DNA of 64,000 bases from Mycobacterium hubeiense (GCF_002838065.1 NZ_PIZU01000008.1:78324-142323), one strand, 5' to 3'; positions 36,816 through 47,042 are shown, numbered from the stretch's first letter. Numbers and translations: made by a program. The notes: generated by a model not told the origin, from the sequence alone.

Positions 36816-37529
36816 TCAGATCTTTCGGATAACGGTGACGACCTTGCCCAATACCGCTGCCTCGTTGCCCGGAATGGGGTCGTACGCCGGGTTGTGCGGC
36901 ATCAGCCAGACCTGTCCGCGGGTGCGCTTGAACGTCTTGACGGTCGCTTCGCCGTCGATCATCGCCGCGACGATATCGCCGTTGTCGGCGACGTTCTGCT
37001 GACGCACCACCACCCAGTCGCCGTCGCAGATGGCGGCGTCGACCATCGAGTCGCCGACGACCTTGAGCAGGAACAGCGACCCCTCGCCGACGAGCTCGCG
37101 CGGCAACGGGAAAACGTCTTCGACCGCCTCCTCGGCCAGGATCGGCCCGCCCGCTGCGATGCGGCCCAACACCGGGACGAAGGTCGGTTCGGGTAATGCG
37201 TCCGAGCCGGCGACATCGGTGCTGACGACCGGGGCGGCGGCGTCGTCGGCGCCGCGGACATCGACAGCGCGCGGACGGTTCGGGTCGCGCCGCAGATATC
37301 CCTTTTTCTCGAGCGTGCGTAATTGGTGGGCGACCGACGACGTAGACGTCAGGCCCACCGCGTCGCCGATCTCCCGGATGCTTGGGGGATATCCGCGACT
37401 GGTGACGGACGCGCGGATGACGTCCAGAATCGTGCGCTGACGTTCCGTCAGACCGGTGTCGGAGGCTCTACGCGTGCTGGTGTGTGTGCCTGCCGTGTTG
37501 TCTCGATCGTCTCCGCTGTCGTCGCTCAT
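36816..37529 (-). CDS. lexA: SOS repressor LexA
   Basis: 237 residues. The winged helix-turn-helix covers about 27-95 ([40 protein letters not shown]). The autocleavage site is Ala126-Gly127 in GRIAAGGPI. The catalytic dyad is Ser161 (VVGDSMVDA) and Lys198 ([10 protein letters not shown]). It represses recA, recX, its own gene and the divergent chiZ-like gene until RecA filaments trigger self-cleavage. The ATG at 37527-37529 gives MSDDSGDD; longer in-frame starts cross the operators and are rejected. Confidence 0.97.
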   Translation of the reverse strand: MSDDSGDDRDNTAGTHTSTRRASDTGLTERQRTILDVIRASVTSRGYPPSIREIGDAVGLTSTSSVAHQLRTLEKKGYLRRDPNRPRAVDVRGADDAAAPVVSTDVAGSDALPEPTFVPVLGRIAAGGPILAEEAVEDVFPLPRELVGEGSLFLLKVVGDSMVDAAICDGDWVVVRQQNVADNGDIVAAMIDGEATVKTFKRTRGQVWLMPHNPAYDPIPGNEAAVLGKVVTVIRKI

Positions 37530-37561
37530 GGCGCCGAATGTAGTCCTGAGACGACCGATAA

Positions 37562-37577
37562 TCAAACATGTGTTCGA
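37562..37577. promoter_or_regulatory. SOS box upstream of lexA
   Basis: TCAAAC ATGT GTTCGA differs from TCGAAC-N4-GTTCGA at one position. It is 32 bases before the lexA ATG and would mediate autoregulation. Confidence 0.88.
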
Positions 37578-37688
37578 GGCGTGTCGTGATCGGCTCCGCG
37601 CCGCGGATGCCCGAGGACGTGGTGAGTGTGCATCCTCATACGCCCTCGCGGGCGTGTACGTATGAAATCGCACACTCGCCGTGCCGAC

Positions 37689-37711
37689 TTGTCGGTGGGC
37701 TGCTCTATCGT
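37689..37711 (+). promoter_or_regulatory. RecA-NDp/ClpR-type promoter before the chiZ-like gene
   Basis: TTGTCGGTGG, 7 bases, TATCGT. The -35 element and spacing equal those of the recA promoter at 14356-14378. It would give LexA-independent damage induction. It lies 95 bases before the ATG at 37807. Confidence 0.85.
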
Positions 37712-37722
37712 TTGGCAACGGT

Positions 37723-37738
37723 TCGATCACATGTTCTA
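37723..37738. promoter_or_regulatory. SOS box before the chiZ-like gene
   Basis: TCGATC ACAT GTTCTA matches the LexA consensus at 10 of 12 specified bases. A further weaker site, TCGAAC ACAA GAGCGA, lies at 37766-37781. Both sit between the ClpR-type promoter and the start codon. Confidence 0.65.
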
Positions 37739-37806
37739 TCACTCGAACGTGTGAGCGATTATAGTTCGAACACAAGAGCGAAAACGGCAGAGCGGAAGGC
37801 GGGCAG

Positions 37807-38238
37807 ATGACAGTCCTCGACACTCGACAACCTCAGGTCAGGCCGGTGATTCGGCCCGGATACCGGCCGGCGCAGCTGGATCGGCCGGGCGGGGCGCCGA
37901 TGCGCTATCGCGGGACCGGGGTGCTCATGTCACGCGCCTCGCACCGGCGGCGACCCATCACGCCCGCGACGACGGTGGTGCTCGCGCTGGTGGCGGGCGC
38001 GATCACGATTTGGCTGGGCTTGGTGGCCCAGTTCGGCGGTGTGGTCGGCCCGGCGGCAGCGGTGCCGGATGAGTTGGCTGTGGTGCATGTGCAGACGGGC
38101 GAGAGTCTGCAGCAGGTGGCTGCGCGGGTGGCCCCCGACGCGCCCACCGGGCAGGTCATCGAACGGATCCGTGAACTCAACCAGCTCGACTCGGCGGCGG
38201 TGGAGGCCGGGCAGATGCTCATCGCACCGGTCGGCTGA
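37807..38238 (+). CDS. chiZ: SOS-induced LysM membrane protein (Rv2719c/ChiZ-like)
   Basis: 143 residues. A basic N-terminal cytoplasmic region is followed by one transmembrane helix (about 59-80, [20 protein letters not shown]) and a C-terminal LysM domain ([20 protein letters not shown] to [20 protein letters not shown]). It is divergent from lexA exactly like Rv2719c (ChiZ) of M. tuberculosis, a damage-induced protein that affects septation and cell-wall hydrolysis. The SOS box and ClpR-type promoter upstream support the same regulation. No separate catalytic domain is visible. Confidence 0.9.
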   Translation: MTVLDTRQPQVRPVIRPGYRPAQLDRPGGAPMRYRGTGVLMSRASHRRRPITPATTVVLALVAGAITIWLGLVAQFGGVVGPAAAVPDELAVVHVQTGESLQQVAARVAPDAPTGQVIERIRELNQLDSAAVEAGQMLIAPVG

Positions 38239-38413
38239 CGCGTGGTGGCCGACAGCGATGAATGGCGATGAAAGTCTCTGCCCGACAAGGGTGTTCGCGA
38301 CTGGTTTGGGAGGCCGCGCGGAAGTCGCCTGGGCGCTGGGCCGGACGCAGGAGGCGCAGGTACTCTCGGAGGCGTTCGAAGTAGCTGTCTGCCGGCACGG
38401 CGAAGGAGCGGTG

Positions 38414-38890
38414 ATGCATTGTCCGTTCTGCCGCCATCCCGATTCACGGGTGGTTGACTCCCGCGAGACCGACGAGGGGCAGGCGATCCGACGCCGCCGG
38501 GCGTGTCCGGAATGCGGCCGCCGATTCACCACCGTGGAAACCGCCGTACTCGCGGTGGTCAAGCGCAGCGGCGTCACCGAGCCGTTCAGCCGCGAAAAGG
38601 TCATCAGGGGAGTGCGGCGCGCCTGCCAGGGTCGGCAGGTCGACGACGACGCGCTGAACCTGCTGGCCCAGCAGGTAGAAGACACGGTGCGGGCGACTGG
38701 CTCGCCCGAAGTGCCCAGCCACGAAGTCGGCCTGGCGATTCTGGGCCCGCTGCGTGACCTCGACGAGGTCGCCTATCTGCGGTTCGCCTCGGTGTACCGG
38801 TCGTTTTCCTCCGCAGAGGATTTCGAGCGGGAGATCGAAGCGCTGCGCGCGCACCGCATGTCCACGTCGGGCTCTGCGGGCCTGGACTAG
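38414..38890 (+). CDS. nrdR: Transcriptional repressor NrdR
   Basis: 158 residues. The N-terminal zinc ribbon has CPFC and CPEC motifs ([30 protein letters not shown]). The ATP-cone follows ([20 protein letters not shown] to [13 protein letters not shown]). It represses ribonucleotide reductase genes in response to dATP/ATP. GAAGGAG precedes the ATG. The 175-base gap upstream contains no gene that I can recognise. It converges with the PhzF gene, overlapping by 4 bases. Confidence 0.97.
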   Translation: MHCPFCRHPDSRVVDSRETDEGQAIRRRRACPECGRRFTTVETAVLAVVKRSGVTEPFSREKVIRGVRRACQGRQVDDDALNLLAQQVEDTVRATGSPEVPSHEVGLAILGPLRDLDEVAYLRFASVYRSFSSAEDFEREIEALRAHRMSTSGSAGLD

Positions 38891-39570
38891 ATTTGCGTGG
38901 GCCCGTCGTTGACGACGCGCCCCGCGATGCGCACCCACCCCTCGGGGCTCCACTTGGTGTAGATCACCGACCCCTTGCCCTGCACGATGGTCAGGTCACG
39001 GCTGAGGTAATCGGTGATCCGGACTGCCGCGGCGCCGGTGGCCTCGTCTTCGGGCACTCCCAGATTGGCGGCGAACATGCGGGCACGGATCACCCCCTGT
39101 TCCCGGTCAGTCCACGTCCACAGGTAATTCGAGACATCGTCTGGATAGTCGTCGGGGTCGGCCGCCAGCAGCTGTTCGGTCGAATCCAGGTCGTAGATCG
39201 CGAACTCGGGCGCCCATTCGGAGCGGGCGCTGACGGCGGTCAGGTCGTCTTCGTAGGTGACCTGCACGATGCCCGCCGGGACCTGCAGAGTGTGGATCGG
39301 CCTGCCGTTCTCGCGCAACCACCACGATGCCCCGACGGTGGGGTGTCCGGCGAAGGGCAGCTCGGTGGCCGGGGTGAAAATGCGGGCGTGCGCGGTGTTA
39401 GCGCCCGGTGCAGGGACGTCGACGAATATCGTTTCGCTGTAACCCAATTGGGTGGCGATACGTTGCCGGTCAGCGGGGTCCACAGTGCTGGCATCCACGA
39501 CGCCGAGGGGGTTGCCGAACTTGCCGTCCTGGTCGGTGAAAACGCGCAGCACTGTCACGTCGATTGCCAT
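38887..39570 (-). CDS. PhzF-family isomerase-like protein (Rv2716-like)
   Basis: 227 residues. [23 protein letters not shown] (with the family's catalytic Glu), [18 protein letters not shown] and [16 protein letters not shown] are PhzF/diaminopimelate-epimerase-fold motifs. The physiological substrate of the mycobacterial protein is unknown. It is shorter than typical PhzF (about 280). It is convergent with nrdR, 40 bases from the alpha/beta hydrolase gene upstream on the same strand. Confidence 0.88.
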   Translation of the reverse strand: MAIDVTVLRVFTDQDGKFGNPLGVVDASTVDPADRQRIATQLGYSETIFVDVPAPGANTAHARIFTPATELPFAGHPTVGASWWLRENGRPIHTLQVPAGIVQVTYEDDLTAVSARSEWAPEFAIYDLDSTEQLLAADPDDYPDDVSNYLWTWTDREQGVIRARMFAANLGVPEDEATGAAAVRITDYLSRDLTIVQGKGSVIYTKWSPEGWVRIAGRVVNDGPTQI

Positions 39571-39610
39571 GCGCCGATGCTACTTCGTCCGGGGGCGGTA
39601 TCGGCGAAGC

Positions 39611-40633
39611 TCAGGTAGCGCTGCGTTCGTCGGCGCCCATGGCGTCGAGCACCGCCACCCGGGTGTCGAGCGATCCGGAGATCGCGCCTTCGCTGATGCC
39701 GGTGCGCAACAGGTTGCGCAGTAGGTCCTGGTCGTAGACGGCGGGCTCGGTGGAGTCGATGAACCGTTCGACCACCTCGACGAAGCGGTCCGGGTCGTCA
39801 TGGAACGGAAAATGCCCGGACCCGTCGAAGATCTCCAACCGGGAACCGGGCATCGCGGCGTGCGCCATCCGGGCATGGCTGACCGGGATCACCGAATCGT
39901 GGCTACCCCAAATCAGTTGTACCGGAACAGATTCGGTCAAATAACATCGGTCCAGCATGGTCACCACCTGGCCTCGCCAGTCGACGACGGCGCGCAGCGT
40001 GCGGGCAAACGCCCACGACGCCGTCGGCTCCGGGAGGTCGGCCAGGATCCGCAGCACATCGGGCAGGTCGCGGCCCATTCCGGTGGAGCCGAACACCATT
40101 CCGGCGACCCGGCCGGCGGCCTGCAGCGCGGGCAGCAGCAGTGGCAGCCTCAACAGCGCCAGCGCTTCACTGCCCATCGGCAGCGACGCGAACCGCAGCG
40201 CGATGTTGACGTCCTTCGTCACCCCGCCCGCGCCGACGAGGATCAGCCGCTCGACCAATTGCGGGAACTGGTAGGCGAACTGCATGGCCACGCCGCCGCC
40301 GAGCGAATGCCCGATCACGGTGACCCGGTCGATGTCGAGCACGCTGAGCAGGTCGCGCATGCCGTTGGCGTAGGCCGCCACCGAGTAGTCGGCCCGCGGC
40401 TTGTCGGATTTTCCATGGCCCAGCAGGTCGGGCGCGATGACCGTGAACCGTTGGGCGAGCGTGGCCTGCACGGTGTTCCAGGTGGTGGAGTTGTCGCCGA
40501 TGCCGTGGATCAGCAACAGCGCGGGACCCGAGCCGGCCAGCCGGAACGCGCGACGGTAGCCGTGGATGGTCCGGTATTCGAGGGAGGGCGTCAGCTCACG
40601 CACGGGGCGCAGATTGGGCTTTCGCTCCGTCAT
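39611..40633 (-). CDS. Alpha/beta hydrolase (Rv2715-like)
   Basis: 340 residues with the full alpha/beta hydrolase set: LLLIHGIGDNSTTW (oxyanion hole), PDLLGHGKSDKP, VIGHSLGGGVAMQFA (nucleophile Ser), IWGSHDSVIP (acid Asp) and DGSGHFPFHDDP (catalytic His). About 35 extra C-terminal residues follow the fold. No signal peptide. Position between the PhzF and PAC2 genes matches Rv2715. Epoxide-hydrolase or esterase activity is possible; substrate unknown. Confidence 0.9.
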   Translation of the reverse strand: MTERKPNLRPVRELTPSLEYRTIHGYRRAFRLAGSGPALLLIHGIGDNSTTWNTVQATLAQRFTVIAPDLLGHGKSDKPRADYSVAAYANGMRDLLSVLDIDRVTVIGHSLGGGVAMQFAYQFPQLVERLILVGAGGVTKDVNIALRFASLPMGSEALALLRLPLLLPALQAAGRVAGMVFGSTGMGRDLPDVLRILADLPEPTASWAFARTLRAVVDWRGQVVTMLDRCYLTESVPVQLIWGSHDSVIPVSHARMAHAAMPGSRLEIFDGSGHFPFHDDPDRFVEVVERFIDSTEPAVYDQDLLRNLLRTGISEGAISGSLDTRVAVLDAMGADERSAT

Positions 40634-40669
40634 AGTCCGCCGCCTTCGCCAATGTGGCCCGCTGGGGCT

Positions 40670-41659
40670 CTACTTGTCGTCTTCGCCTTCGCCGAAGCCT
40701 TCTGTGAACGTGTTGCCGGCCTGTTGGGCCAGGAACCGCTCGAACTCGGCGCCGAGTTCGTCACCGCTGGGCAGGTCTTCGTCGCGTGCCAGCAGTGACC
40801 GGTTCTCCTGAGCGGCGACGAAGGCATCGTACTGTCGCTCCAGCGCGGCCACCACCTGAGCGACCTCGGGGCTCGCCTCGACCTGCTCGTTGATCCTCGC
40901 GTGCACCTCTGCGCCGGCTTCGGCCAGTGCCGCCAGCGGGATCTGCAGCGATCCGGACTTGGCGACCTCCGCAAGCAGCGCCTCGGCGGCCGGCGGATAG
41001 GCGGTCTGGGCCAGATAGTGGGGGACGTGCACGGTGAACCCGACGACGGGGTGTCCATGCTGAGCCATCCGGTACTCCAGCAGGTTGGACACGCTGGCCG
41101 GCACTTGCACTTCCCCGACCCACGGCGTGTGGTCGGCGATGAGTTCCTTGTCGTTGGAGTGCGCCGTCAACGTCACCGGCCTGGTGTGCGGGACGGCCAT
41201 CGGGATGGTGCCCAGCCCGATCACCTGGCGCACACCGAGCCGTTCGGCCAGCAACCGCACCGCGGTGATGAACCGTTCCCAGCGCAGGTCCGGCTCCATG
41301 CCGGCGAGCAGCAGGAAGGGGGTGCCGATGCTGTCATGCAGGGCGTAGAGGTTCAGCTCTGGATCCTCGTAGCTGGTGAAGTGGTCGGTCTTGAACGTCA
41401 TCAGCGGGCGCCGGGACCGGTAGTCGAGCAGCTCGTCGATGGCGAACGACGCCACCAGTTCGGTGTCCAGGCTCGCCTTGAGATGGGCAGCGGCGAGCCG
41501 GATGGCGTGGCCGGCATCGGAAAATCCCTCCAGGGCGTGGATCATCACCGGTCCGCGGCCGTCTGATGAGGACAGCTGGGGTGCGGGAAACTCCAACTCG
41601 TACATGCCGGTCTGCTCGGGCTGGTAATGCTGCTCCGGGTTGTTGCTGCTGTCAGCCAT
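40670..41659 (-). CDS. PAC2-family protein (Rv2714-like)
   Basis: 329 residues. VMIHALEGFSDAGHAIRLAAAHL opens the PAC2 (proteasome assembly chaperone 2-like) fold, and LLAGMEPDLRWERFITAV with VIGLGTIPMAVPHTRP are conserved in actinobacterial members. The C-terminal 80 residues are acidic and helical. The archaeal/eukaryotic relatives assist proteasome assembly; whether this protein does so is not known. The start is the ATG just after a GAGGAGGCGA ribosome site, eight codons into a longer frame. Confidence 0.9.
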   Translation of the reverse strand: MADSSNNPEQHYQPEQTGMYELEFPAPQLSSSDGRGPVMIHALEGFSDAGHAIRLAAAHLKASLDTELVASFAIDELLDYRSRRPLMTFKTDHFTSYEDPELNLYALHDSIGTPFLLLAGMEPDLRWERFITAVRLLAERLGVRQVIGLGTIPMAVPHTRPVTLTAHSNDKELIADHTPWVGEVQVPASVSNLLEYRMAQHGHPVVGFTVHVPHYLAQTAYPPAAEALLAEVAKSGSLQIPLAALAEAGAEVHARINEQVEASPEVAQVVAALERQYDAFVAAQENRSLLARDEDLPSGDELGAEFERFLAQQAGNTFTEGFGEGEDDK

Positions 41660-41823
41660 TCGCTTCGCCTCCTCGCGTAACAACTAGTGTCGCGCATTTT
41701 GCGGTGATCGCCATCGCGGCCCCACTCATTATTCGAACGCGGCGCCGATGTTGCTTCATCCCACCGCCAATACCCAGATCGGCGTATGCGCAGAGGCCGC
41801 GGCGACGAAGTTTGCTCGTTTCG

Positions 41824-43239
41824 CTACGCGCGGAACTTGTTCAGCGCCCGCAGCTTGTTCATCACGTCCAGCGCCGCGACCTTGTAGGCCTCTGAGAACG
41901 TCGGGTAATTGAACACCGCGTCGACCAGGTATTCGACGGTGCCGCCGCAGCCCATCACGGCCTGGCCGATGTGCACCATCTCGGTCGCGCTGGTACCGAA
42001 GATGTGCACTCCCAACAACTTCAGGTCTTCGGTCGAGACCAGCAGCTTGAGCATGCCGTAGGAGTCGCCGGCGATCTGGCCGCGGGCCAACTCGCGGTAT
42101 CGCGACACCCCGACCTCGTAGGGGATCGCGTCCTTGGTCAGCTGCACTTCGGTGGCCCCCACATACGACACCTCGGGAATCGAGTAGATGCCGATCGGCT
42201 GCAGCTCGGTCATGCCCTTCACCGGCTCGCCGAATGCGTGGTAGGCGGCCAGCCGCCCCTGATCCATCGACGTGGCGGCCAGCGCGGGGAAGCCGATGAC
42301 ATCGCCGACGGCGTAGATGTGATCGACCTTGGTCTGGAACTGGTCGTCGACGAAGATCCGGCCGCGCCGGTCAACCTCCAGGCCGGCCTTCTCGACGTCG
42401 AGATGTTCGGTCTGGCCCTGCCGGCCCGCCGAGTACATCACCGTTTCCGCGGGAATCTGCTTGCCGCTGGCCAGCGTGGTGACGGTGCCGGCCGAGCCGA
42501 CGTCGACGCCCGTCACCTCTTCGCCGAACCGGAACGTCACCGCCAGATCGCGCAGATGGAACTTGAGTGCCTCGATGATCTCCGGATCGCAGAATTCCAG
42601 CATGGTGTCACGCTTTTCGACGACGGTGACTTTGGTGCCGAGTGCGGCGAACATCGACGCGTACTCGATGCCGATCACCCCGGCGCCGACCACCACCATC
42701 GACGACGGCAGCGACTTCAGGTCGAGGATTTCGTCGGAGTCCAGCACCCGCTCCGCGTCGAACTCGACGCCGGCCGGCCGGGCAGGTTTGGTGCCGGTGG
42801 CGATGACGATGTAATCGCCGCTGACGGTGGTCTTCTCGCCGCGGGCAGGGTCTTCGACCAGGATGGTGTGCGGGTCGACGAAGCGGCCGTGGCCGATGAT
42901 CAGGTCGATGCGGTTGCGCATCAGTTGCGAGCGCACCACGTCGACCTCTTTGTTGATCACGTGCTGGGTGCGGGCCAGCAGGTCGGCGGGCGTGATCTTC
43001 TCCTTGACCCGGTAGCTGGAGCCGTAGAGTTCACGCTGGCTCAAACCGGTGAGGTAGACGACGGCTTCGCGCAGCGTCTTGGACGGGATCGTGCCGGTGT
43101 TCACGCACACTCCGCCGATCATGCGGCCGCGTTCGATGACCGCCACCGACTTGCCGAGCTTCGCGGCGGCGATCGCCGCCTTCTGCCCCCCGGGACCTGA
43201 ACCGATGACGACGAGGTCGTACTCCAGCATCGAAGCCAT
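41824..43239 (-). CDS. sthA: Soluble pyridine nucleotide transhydrogenase SthA
   Basis: 471 residues of the flavin disulfide-reductase family. FAD-binding GSGPGG (13-18), the motif [16 protein letters not shown]-binding [30 protein letters not shown] and the dimer domain [29 protein letters not shown] (last part) are visible. The redox cysteine pair is incomplete: C45 is present but the partner position is Thr50, as is typical of SthA and unlike lipoamide dehydrogenase. It balances NADH and NADPH in the cytosol. Confidence 0.95.
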   Translation of the reverse strand: MASMLEYDLVVIGSGPGGQKAAIAAAKLGKSVAVIERGRMIGGVCVNTGTIPSKTLREAVVYLTGLSQRELYGSSYRVKEKITPADLLARTQHVINKEVDVVRSQLMRNRIDLIIGHGRFVDPHTILVEDPARGEKTTVSGDYIVIATGTKPARPAGVEFDAERVLDSDEILDLKSLPSSMVVVGAGVIGIEYASMFAALGTKVTVVEKRDTMLEFCDPEIIEALKFHLRDLAVTFRFGEEVTGVDVGSAGTVTTLASGKQIPAETVMYSAGRQGQTEHLDVEKAGLEVDRRGRIFVDDQFQTKVDHIYAVGDVIGFPALAATSMDQGRLAAYHAFGEPVKGMTELQPIGIYSIPEVSYVGATEVQLTKDAIPYEVGVSRYRELARGQIAGDSYGMLKLLVSTEDLKLLGVHIFGTSATEMVHIGQAVMGCGGTVEYLVDAVFNYPTFSEAYKVAALDVMNKLRALNKFRA

Positions 43240-43371
43240 GGCAAATGTCTACGCCGGTTCGGTCAATCTCGCATGCCGACCACACCAAAAGCTCGTGAAC
43301 AAGATCCGCAGGATGTCTTCCCGCGCGCGCCTGACCCGCCGGCGCCGGCCGCGATGAGACCATGACCCCCG

Positions 43372-44076
43372 ATGGTCGAATGCGTGCGGCGCACAGGGCA
43401 CGTCGTCGTCGGGTGGATGTTGGTCGCGACGGCGGGCTGGGGTGTGGGCTGCACGCGAACAGTCGACGGCGCCGGACATCCGGCAGATTTCGCCGCCGGC
43501 GTGCAGCAGCCAATAGCGTTGTCCGACTTGCTCATTGAGCCGCAGCGCTTCCCGCCCGACTATCCGGCCGTAGTGCTGGACCCGAAATCGGTCGAAGAGA
43601 CGATCCGCCACATCGACGGGATAGGGCCGGGGGCAGTGGTGGAACCGCCGCAGTGTGCACCACCGCCGCCGAGCGCGGCCCCACACGATGCCGTGGCCGC
43701 GCGGGGTGTCGATGCGACGACGTCGGACAGCCTCGTCGTCGTGCTCACGCGTGCGGGTGACGAGCTGGCGCAGCGACGCGACCAGCTCGGCGATTGCGCG
43801 TCGGTCACGGCCACCGCCGGCGAACTCGTCACGACGGTCAGCGCGGAGCTGGTGCCGTCGCCTCCGGTCGACGCCGACGACACCTTGGCGGTGGATCAGA
43901 CGGTGTCAGAAGCGCAGGGTGCGACACGCCGGTTGTTGGTGCTGGTGGCCCAGATCGACGACGTGCGGGTGACCGCGGCCTGGATCGGCGCCGGGGAAAG
44001 CTCCAGCCCGGACACCGAAGCGCTGCACACGCTGTTCAGCGACGCAGTGCTGCGGGTGCGCCGCGGCGTGCAGTAG
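43372..44076 (+). CDS. Putative secreted lipoprotein, DUF5642-like
   Basis: 234 residues. A hydrophobic N-terminus (VVVGWMLVATAGWG) ends in GVGC, with Cys27 as a likely lipidation site. The rest has PADFAAGVQQPIALSDLLI and a C-terminal domain with paired cysteines (PPQCAPPPP and GDCASVTA), like the PknH-sensor/DUF5642 folds of mycobacterial lipoproteins. Assignment to that family is tentative. It is divergent from sthA and upstream of the DUF4192 gene by about 100 bases. Confidence 0.65.
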   Translation: MVECVRRTGHVVVGWMLVATAGWGVGCTRTVDGAGHPADFAAGVQQPIALSDLLIEPQRFPPDYPAVVLDPKSVEETIRHIDGIGPGAVVEPPQCAPPPPSAAPHDAVAARGVDATTSDSLVVVLTRAGDELAQRRDQLGDCASVTATAGELVTTVSAELVPSPPVDADDTLAVDQTVSEAQGATRRLLVLVAQIDDVRVTAAWIGAGESSSPDTEALHTLFSDAVLRVRRGVQ

Positions 44077-44179
44077 TCCGTCCGCGCGGTTCATCCCAAG
44101 TCACGGGTTCATCCACAGCAGACGCGGAAAACCGCTGCGGCGGCGTCGTCGTGACGGTGCGGATTGGAAGCGTCGGGGC

Positions 44180-45211
44180 ATGACCAGAACACCCGACTTT
44201 CACCTCAACCGGCCCGGCGCACTGATCGCGGCCCTGCCCGCCGTCCTGGGCTTCGTCCCAGAGAAGTCACTGGTATTGGTGACCATCGATCGCGGCGAAC
44301 TGGGATGCGTTATGCGCGTTGACCTTTCGGATGACCTGGCCGATACGGTCGAGCACATCGCCGAGGTGGCCGCCGCCGCCAGGCCCGACTCGGCGATCGT
44401 GGTGGTCGTCGACGCCGACGGTGCGGCCTGCCGGATGTGCAACGACGAATACCGTGAGCTCGCCGACGCGTTGACCGATTGCCTGGCCGAACATGGCATC
44501 GAGCTGTATGCCGCGCACGTCGTCGACAAGGTGGCCGCGGGTGGGCGGTGGCATTGCGTCGATGGCTGCGGAAGCAGCGGCACCGTCGACGACCCGGCGT
44601 CGTCGCCGTTGGCCATGGCAGCGGTCCTGGACGGGCGCCGGCTCTACGCCCGCCGCGCCGACCTGCAGGGGGTCATCGACATCGACCGCGTTCGCAGTGC
44701 CGAGGTGGCGGCCAAGATCGAGGAACTGACGGCCGCGCGCACCCCGACCGATGCGTCCAGCGAGATCGAACACGCCATCGACGCCGCGGCTCGAGTGGCC
44801 GCCGGCGAGGATCTGAGCGTCGACGTGCTGGCCCGCCTCGGCACCGCGCTGAGCGACTACATGGTCCGCGACACCCTATACGCGTTGGCCGTGGGGGAGA
44901 ACGCCGAACAAGCCGAGGCGCTGTGGGGGCTGCTGGCGCGTACCCTGCCCGAGCCGTGGCGAATCGAGCCGTTGGTGTTGCTGGCGTTTTCGGCCTACTC
45001 CCGCGGCGACGGCCCGCTGGCCGGGGTGTCGCTGGAGGCGGCGTTGCGCGCCGATCCGACGCACCGGATGGCCGGCATGCTCGACACCGCGCTGCAGTCC
45101 GGGCTGCGGCCCGAGCGAATCCGCGAGCTGGGCATCACCGGGTATCGCCTAGCCGATCAGCTGGGCGTGGATCTGCCACCGCGGCGGCTGTGGGGCAAGC
45201 GCGCCGGATAA
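44180..45211 (+). CDS. DUF4192 protein (Rv2712c-like)
   Basis: 343 residues. The opening LNRPGALIAALPAVLGFVPEKSLVL and the end HRMAGMLDTALQSGLRPERIRELG define the actinobacterial DUF4192 family. A WHCVDGCGSSG cysteine pair is in the middle. No catalytic motif is known. Position between sthA and ideR is the same as Rv2712c. It converges with ideR 14 bases apart. Function unknown. Confidence 0.92.
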   Translation: MTRTPDFHLNRPGALIAALPAVLGFVPEKSLVLVTIDRGELGCVMRVDLSDDLADTVEHIAEVAAAARPDSAIVVVVDADGAACRMCNDEYRELADALTDCLAEHGIELYAAHVVDKVAAGGRWHCVDGCGSSGTVDDPASSPLAMAAVLDGRRLYARRADLQGVIDIDRVRSAEVAAKIEELTAARTPTDASSEIEHAIDAAARVAAGEDLSVDVLARLGTALSDYMVRDTLYALAVGENAEQAEALWGLLARTLPEPWRIEPLVLLAFSAYSRGDGPLAGVSLEAALRADPTHRMAGMLDTALQSGLRPERIRELGITGYRLADQLGVDLPPRRLWGKRAG

Positions 45212-45225
45212 CGGGCTGACGCCGG

Positions 45226-45921
45226 TTAGACCTTTTCCACCTTGACGGCGTGTGCCATATGGTGGGGCAGTTCGACCTGCTCGTGGCCGGGGATCATGAT
45301 CATCACCCCGCCGTGGTCATTGAGCTGCACGGTCACGCGGGCGTTGGGCACCACGCCGGCGTCCTTGAGGCGGGCGATCAATTCGGCGTCGCCCTGGACG
45401 TGTTCGGTGAGCTGGCGCACGACGACCGCGACGGGCATCCCGGCCGGAAGCTCGGTGAGCCGGACCAGGTTGACGTCGTCGCCGCCGGACAGGGAACCGC
45501 CGACGCCGAGTTCGGACAGCCCGGGGATGGGGTTGCCGAACGGTGAAGTGGTGGGGTTGTCGAGCACCTGCACGAGGCGACGCTCGACGTCCTCGCTCAT
45601 CACGTGTTCCCAGCGGCACGCCTCGGCGTGCACTTCCTCCCACGGCAGGCCGATGACGTCGACCAGCAGCCGCTCGGCCAGCCGGTGCTTGCGCATCACG
45701 GCCACGGCCAGGGCGCGGCCCTTCTCGGTCAGCTCCAGGTGGCGGTCGCCGGCGACGTGCAGCAGCCCGTCACGCTCCATCCGGGACACGGTTTGGCTCA
45801 CGGTCGGGCCGCTTTGGTCGAGGCGCTCGGCGATGCGGGCACGCAGCGGCACCACGCCCTCCTCTTCGAGGTCGTAAATCGTCCGCAGGTACATCTCGGT
45901 GGTATCGACAAGATCGTTCAT
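45226..45921 (-). CDS. ideR: Iron-dependent repressor IdeR
   Basis: 231 residues of the DtxR family. The helix-turn-helix lies at about 25-60 (ARIAERLDQSGPTVSQTVSRMERDG). The metal-binding and dimerisation domain includes HRLAERLLVD, EACRWEHVMSEDVERRL (Cys102 region ligands, His, Glu) and NPTTSPFGNPIPG. A C-terminal SH3-like domain follows. It represses siderophore genes and controls iron storage with Fe(II). Position next to sigB is the mycobacterial arrangement. Confidence 0.97.
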   Translation of the reverse strand: MNDLVDTTEMYLRTIYDLEEEGVVPLRARIAERLDQSGPTVSQTVSRMERDGLLHVAGDRHLELTEKGRALAVAVMRKHRLAERLLVDVIGLPWEEVHAEACRWEHVMSEDVERRLVQVLDNPTTSPFGNPIPGLSELGVGGSLSGGDDVNLVRLTELPAGMPVAVVVRQLTEHVQGDAELIARLKDAGVVPNARVTVQLNDHGGVMIMIPGHEQVELPHHMAHAVKVEKV

Positions 45922-46005
45922 TCGCGCAACCCTCCGTCAGGCCAAAGTCTACCGGTCTAGCTGCAAAAACTGCGGTCCATCTTGTGTGACACAGGCCAGG
46001 CACAG

Positions 46006-46039
46006 CGAGAAGCCCGCCGGGTGACCGGCGGGCTTCTCG
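46006..46039 (-). terminator. Strong hairpin after sigB
   Basis: A perfect 15-base stem, CGAGAAGCCCGCCGG with CCGGCGGGCTTCTCG, closes over a 4-base loop GTGA, 8 bases past the sigB stop. There is no T tract, which is common for mycobacterial terminators. Confidence 0.85.
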
Positions 46040-46047
46040 TCAACGTG

Positions 46048-47007
46048 TTAGCTGGCGTACGAGCGCAGCCGGTCGGCGCGCTCACCGTTGCGCAGCTTGG
46101 CCATCACCTCACGCTCGATCTGGCGGACCCGCTCGCGGGACAGCCCGAACAGCTTGCCGATCTGGTCCAGAGTGCGCGGCTGCCCGTCGTCGAGACCGAA
46201 ACGCAGGCGGATCACCTGCTGCTCGCGCTCGTCGAGGGTGGCCAGCACGTGCCGGATATCGGTGTGCAGCAACTCGGAGATGACCGCATTTTCGGCCGAC
46301 ATCGCCTCGGCGTCTTCGATGAAGTCGCCCAGCGGGGCTTCCTCGTCGCTGCCGACCGGCATGTCGAGGCTCACCGGATCGCGACTGTGCTCCAGCAGAT
46401 CGGTGATCTTCTCCACCGGGATCCCGGACTCGGCGGCCAGTTCCTCGTCGGTGGCCTCGCGACCCAGGTTCTGGTGCATCTCGCGCTTGATCCGGGCCAG
46501 CTTGTTGACCTGCTCGACCAGGTGCACGGGCAGCCGGATGGTGCGGCTCTGGTCGGCCATGCCGCGGGTGATCGCCTGCCGGATCCACCAGGTGGCATAC
46601 GTGGAGAACTTGAAGCCCTTGGTGTAGTCGAACTTCTCCATGGCCCGGATGAGGCCGAGGTTGCCCTCCTGGATGAGGTCCAGCAGCGGCATCCCGCGAC
46701 CGGTGTAGCGCTTCGCGAGCGACACCACCAGGCGCAGGTTGGCCTCGAGCAGATGCCGACGGGCCGCTTCGCCGTCGCGCACGACCGCGGCCAGATCGCG
46801 TTTGCGGTTCTCGCCCAGACGCTTCCGGGTGGCCAGCAGATGCTGCGCATAAAGGCCGGCCTCGATGCGCTTCGCGAGTTCCACTTCATCGGCGGCGTTC
46901 AGCAAGGCCGTTTTGCCGATGCCGTTCAGATACACGCGCACGAGGTCAGCGGCCGGGCTCTGAGCGTCCAGGTCGTTGTCGACGCGGCTTGTGGTGGCAT
47001 TTGCCAT
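46048..47007 (-). CDS. sigB: RNA polymerase sigma factor SigB
   Basis: 319 residues, the group 2 (primary-like) sigma factor of mycobacteria. Region 1.2 ([21 protein letters not shown]), region 2 ([39 protein letters not shown]), region 3 ([17 protein letters not shown] helix) and region 4 ([40 protein letters not shown]) are complete. It is the general stress and stationary-phase sigma. A SigE/SigH-type promoter lies upstream and a strong hairpin downstream. Confidence 0.97.
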   Translation of the reverse strand: MANATTSRVDNDLDAQSPAADLVRVYLNGIGKTALLNAADEVELAKRIEAGLYAQHLLATRKRLGENRKRDLAAVVRDGEAARRHLLEANLRLVVSLAKRYTGRGMPLLDLIQEGNLGLIRAMEKFDYTKGFKFSTYATWWIRQAITRGMADQSRTIRLPVHLVEQVNKLARIKREMHQNLGREATDEELAAESGIPVEKITDLLEHSRDPVSLDMPVGSDEEAPLGDFIEDAEAMSAENAVISELLHTDIRHVLATLDEREQQVIRLRFGLDDGQPRTLDQIGKLFGLSRERVRQIEREVMAKLRNGERADRLRSYAS

Positions 47008-47042
47008 GACGGCCTCCTGATCGGCTTCGCACTGTCAAGAGC

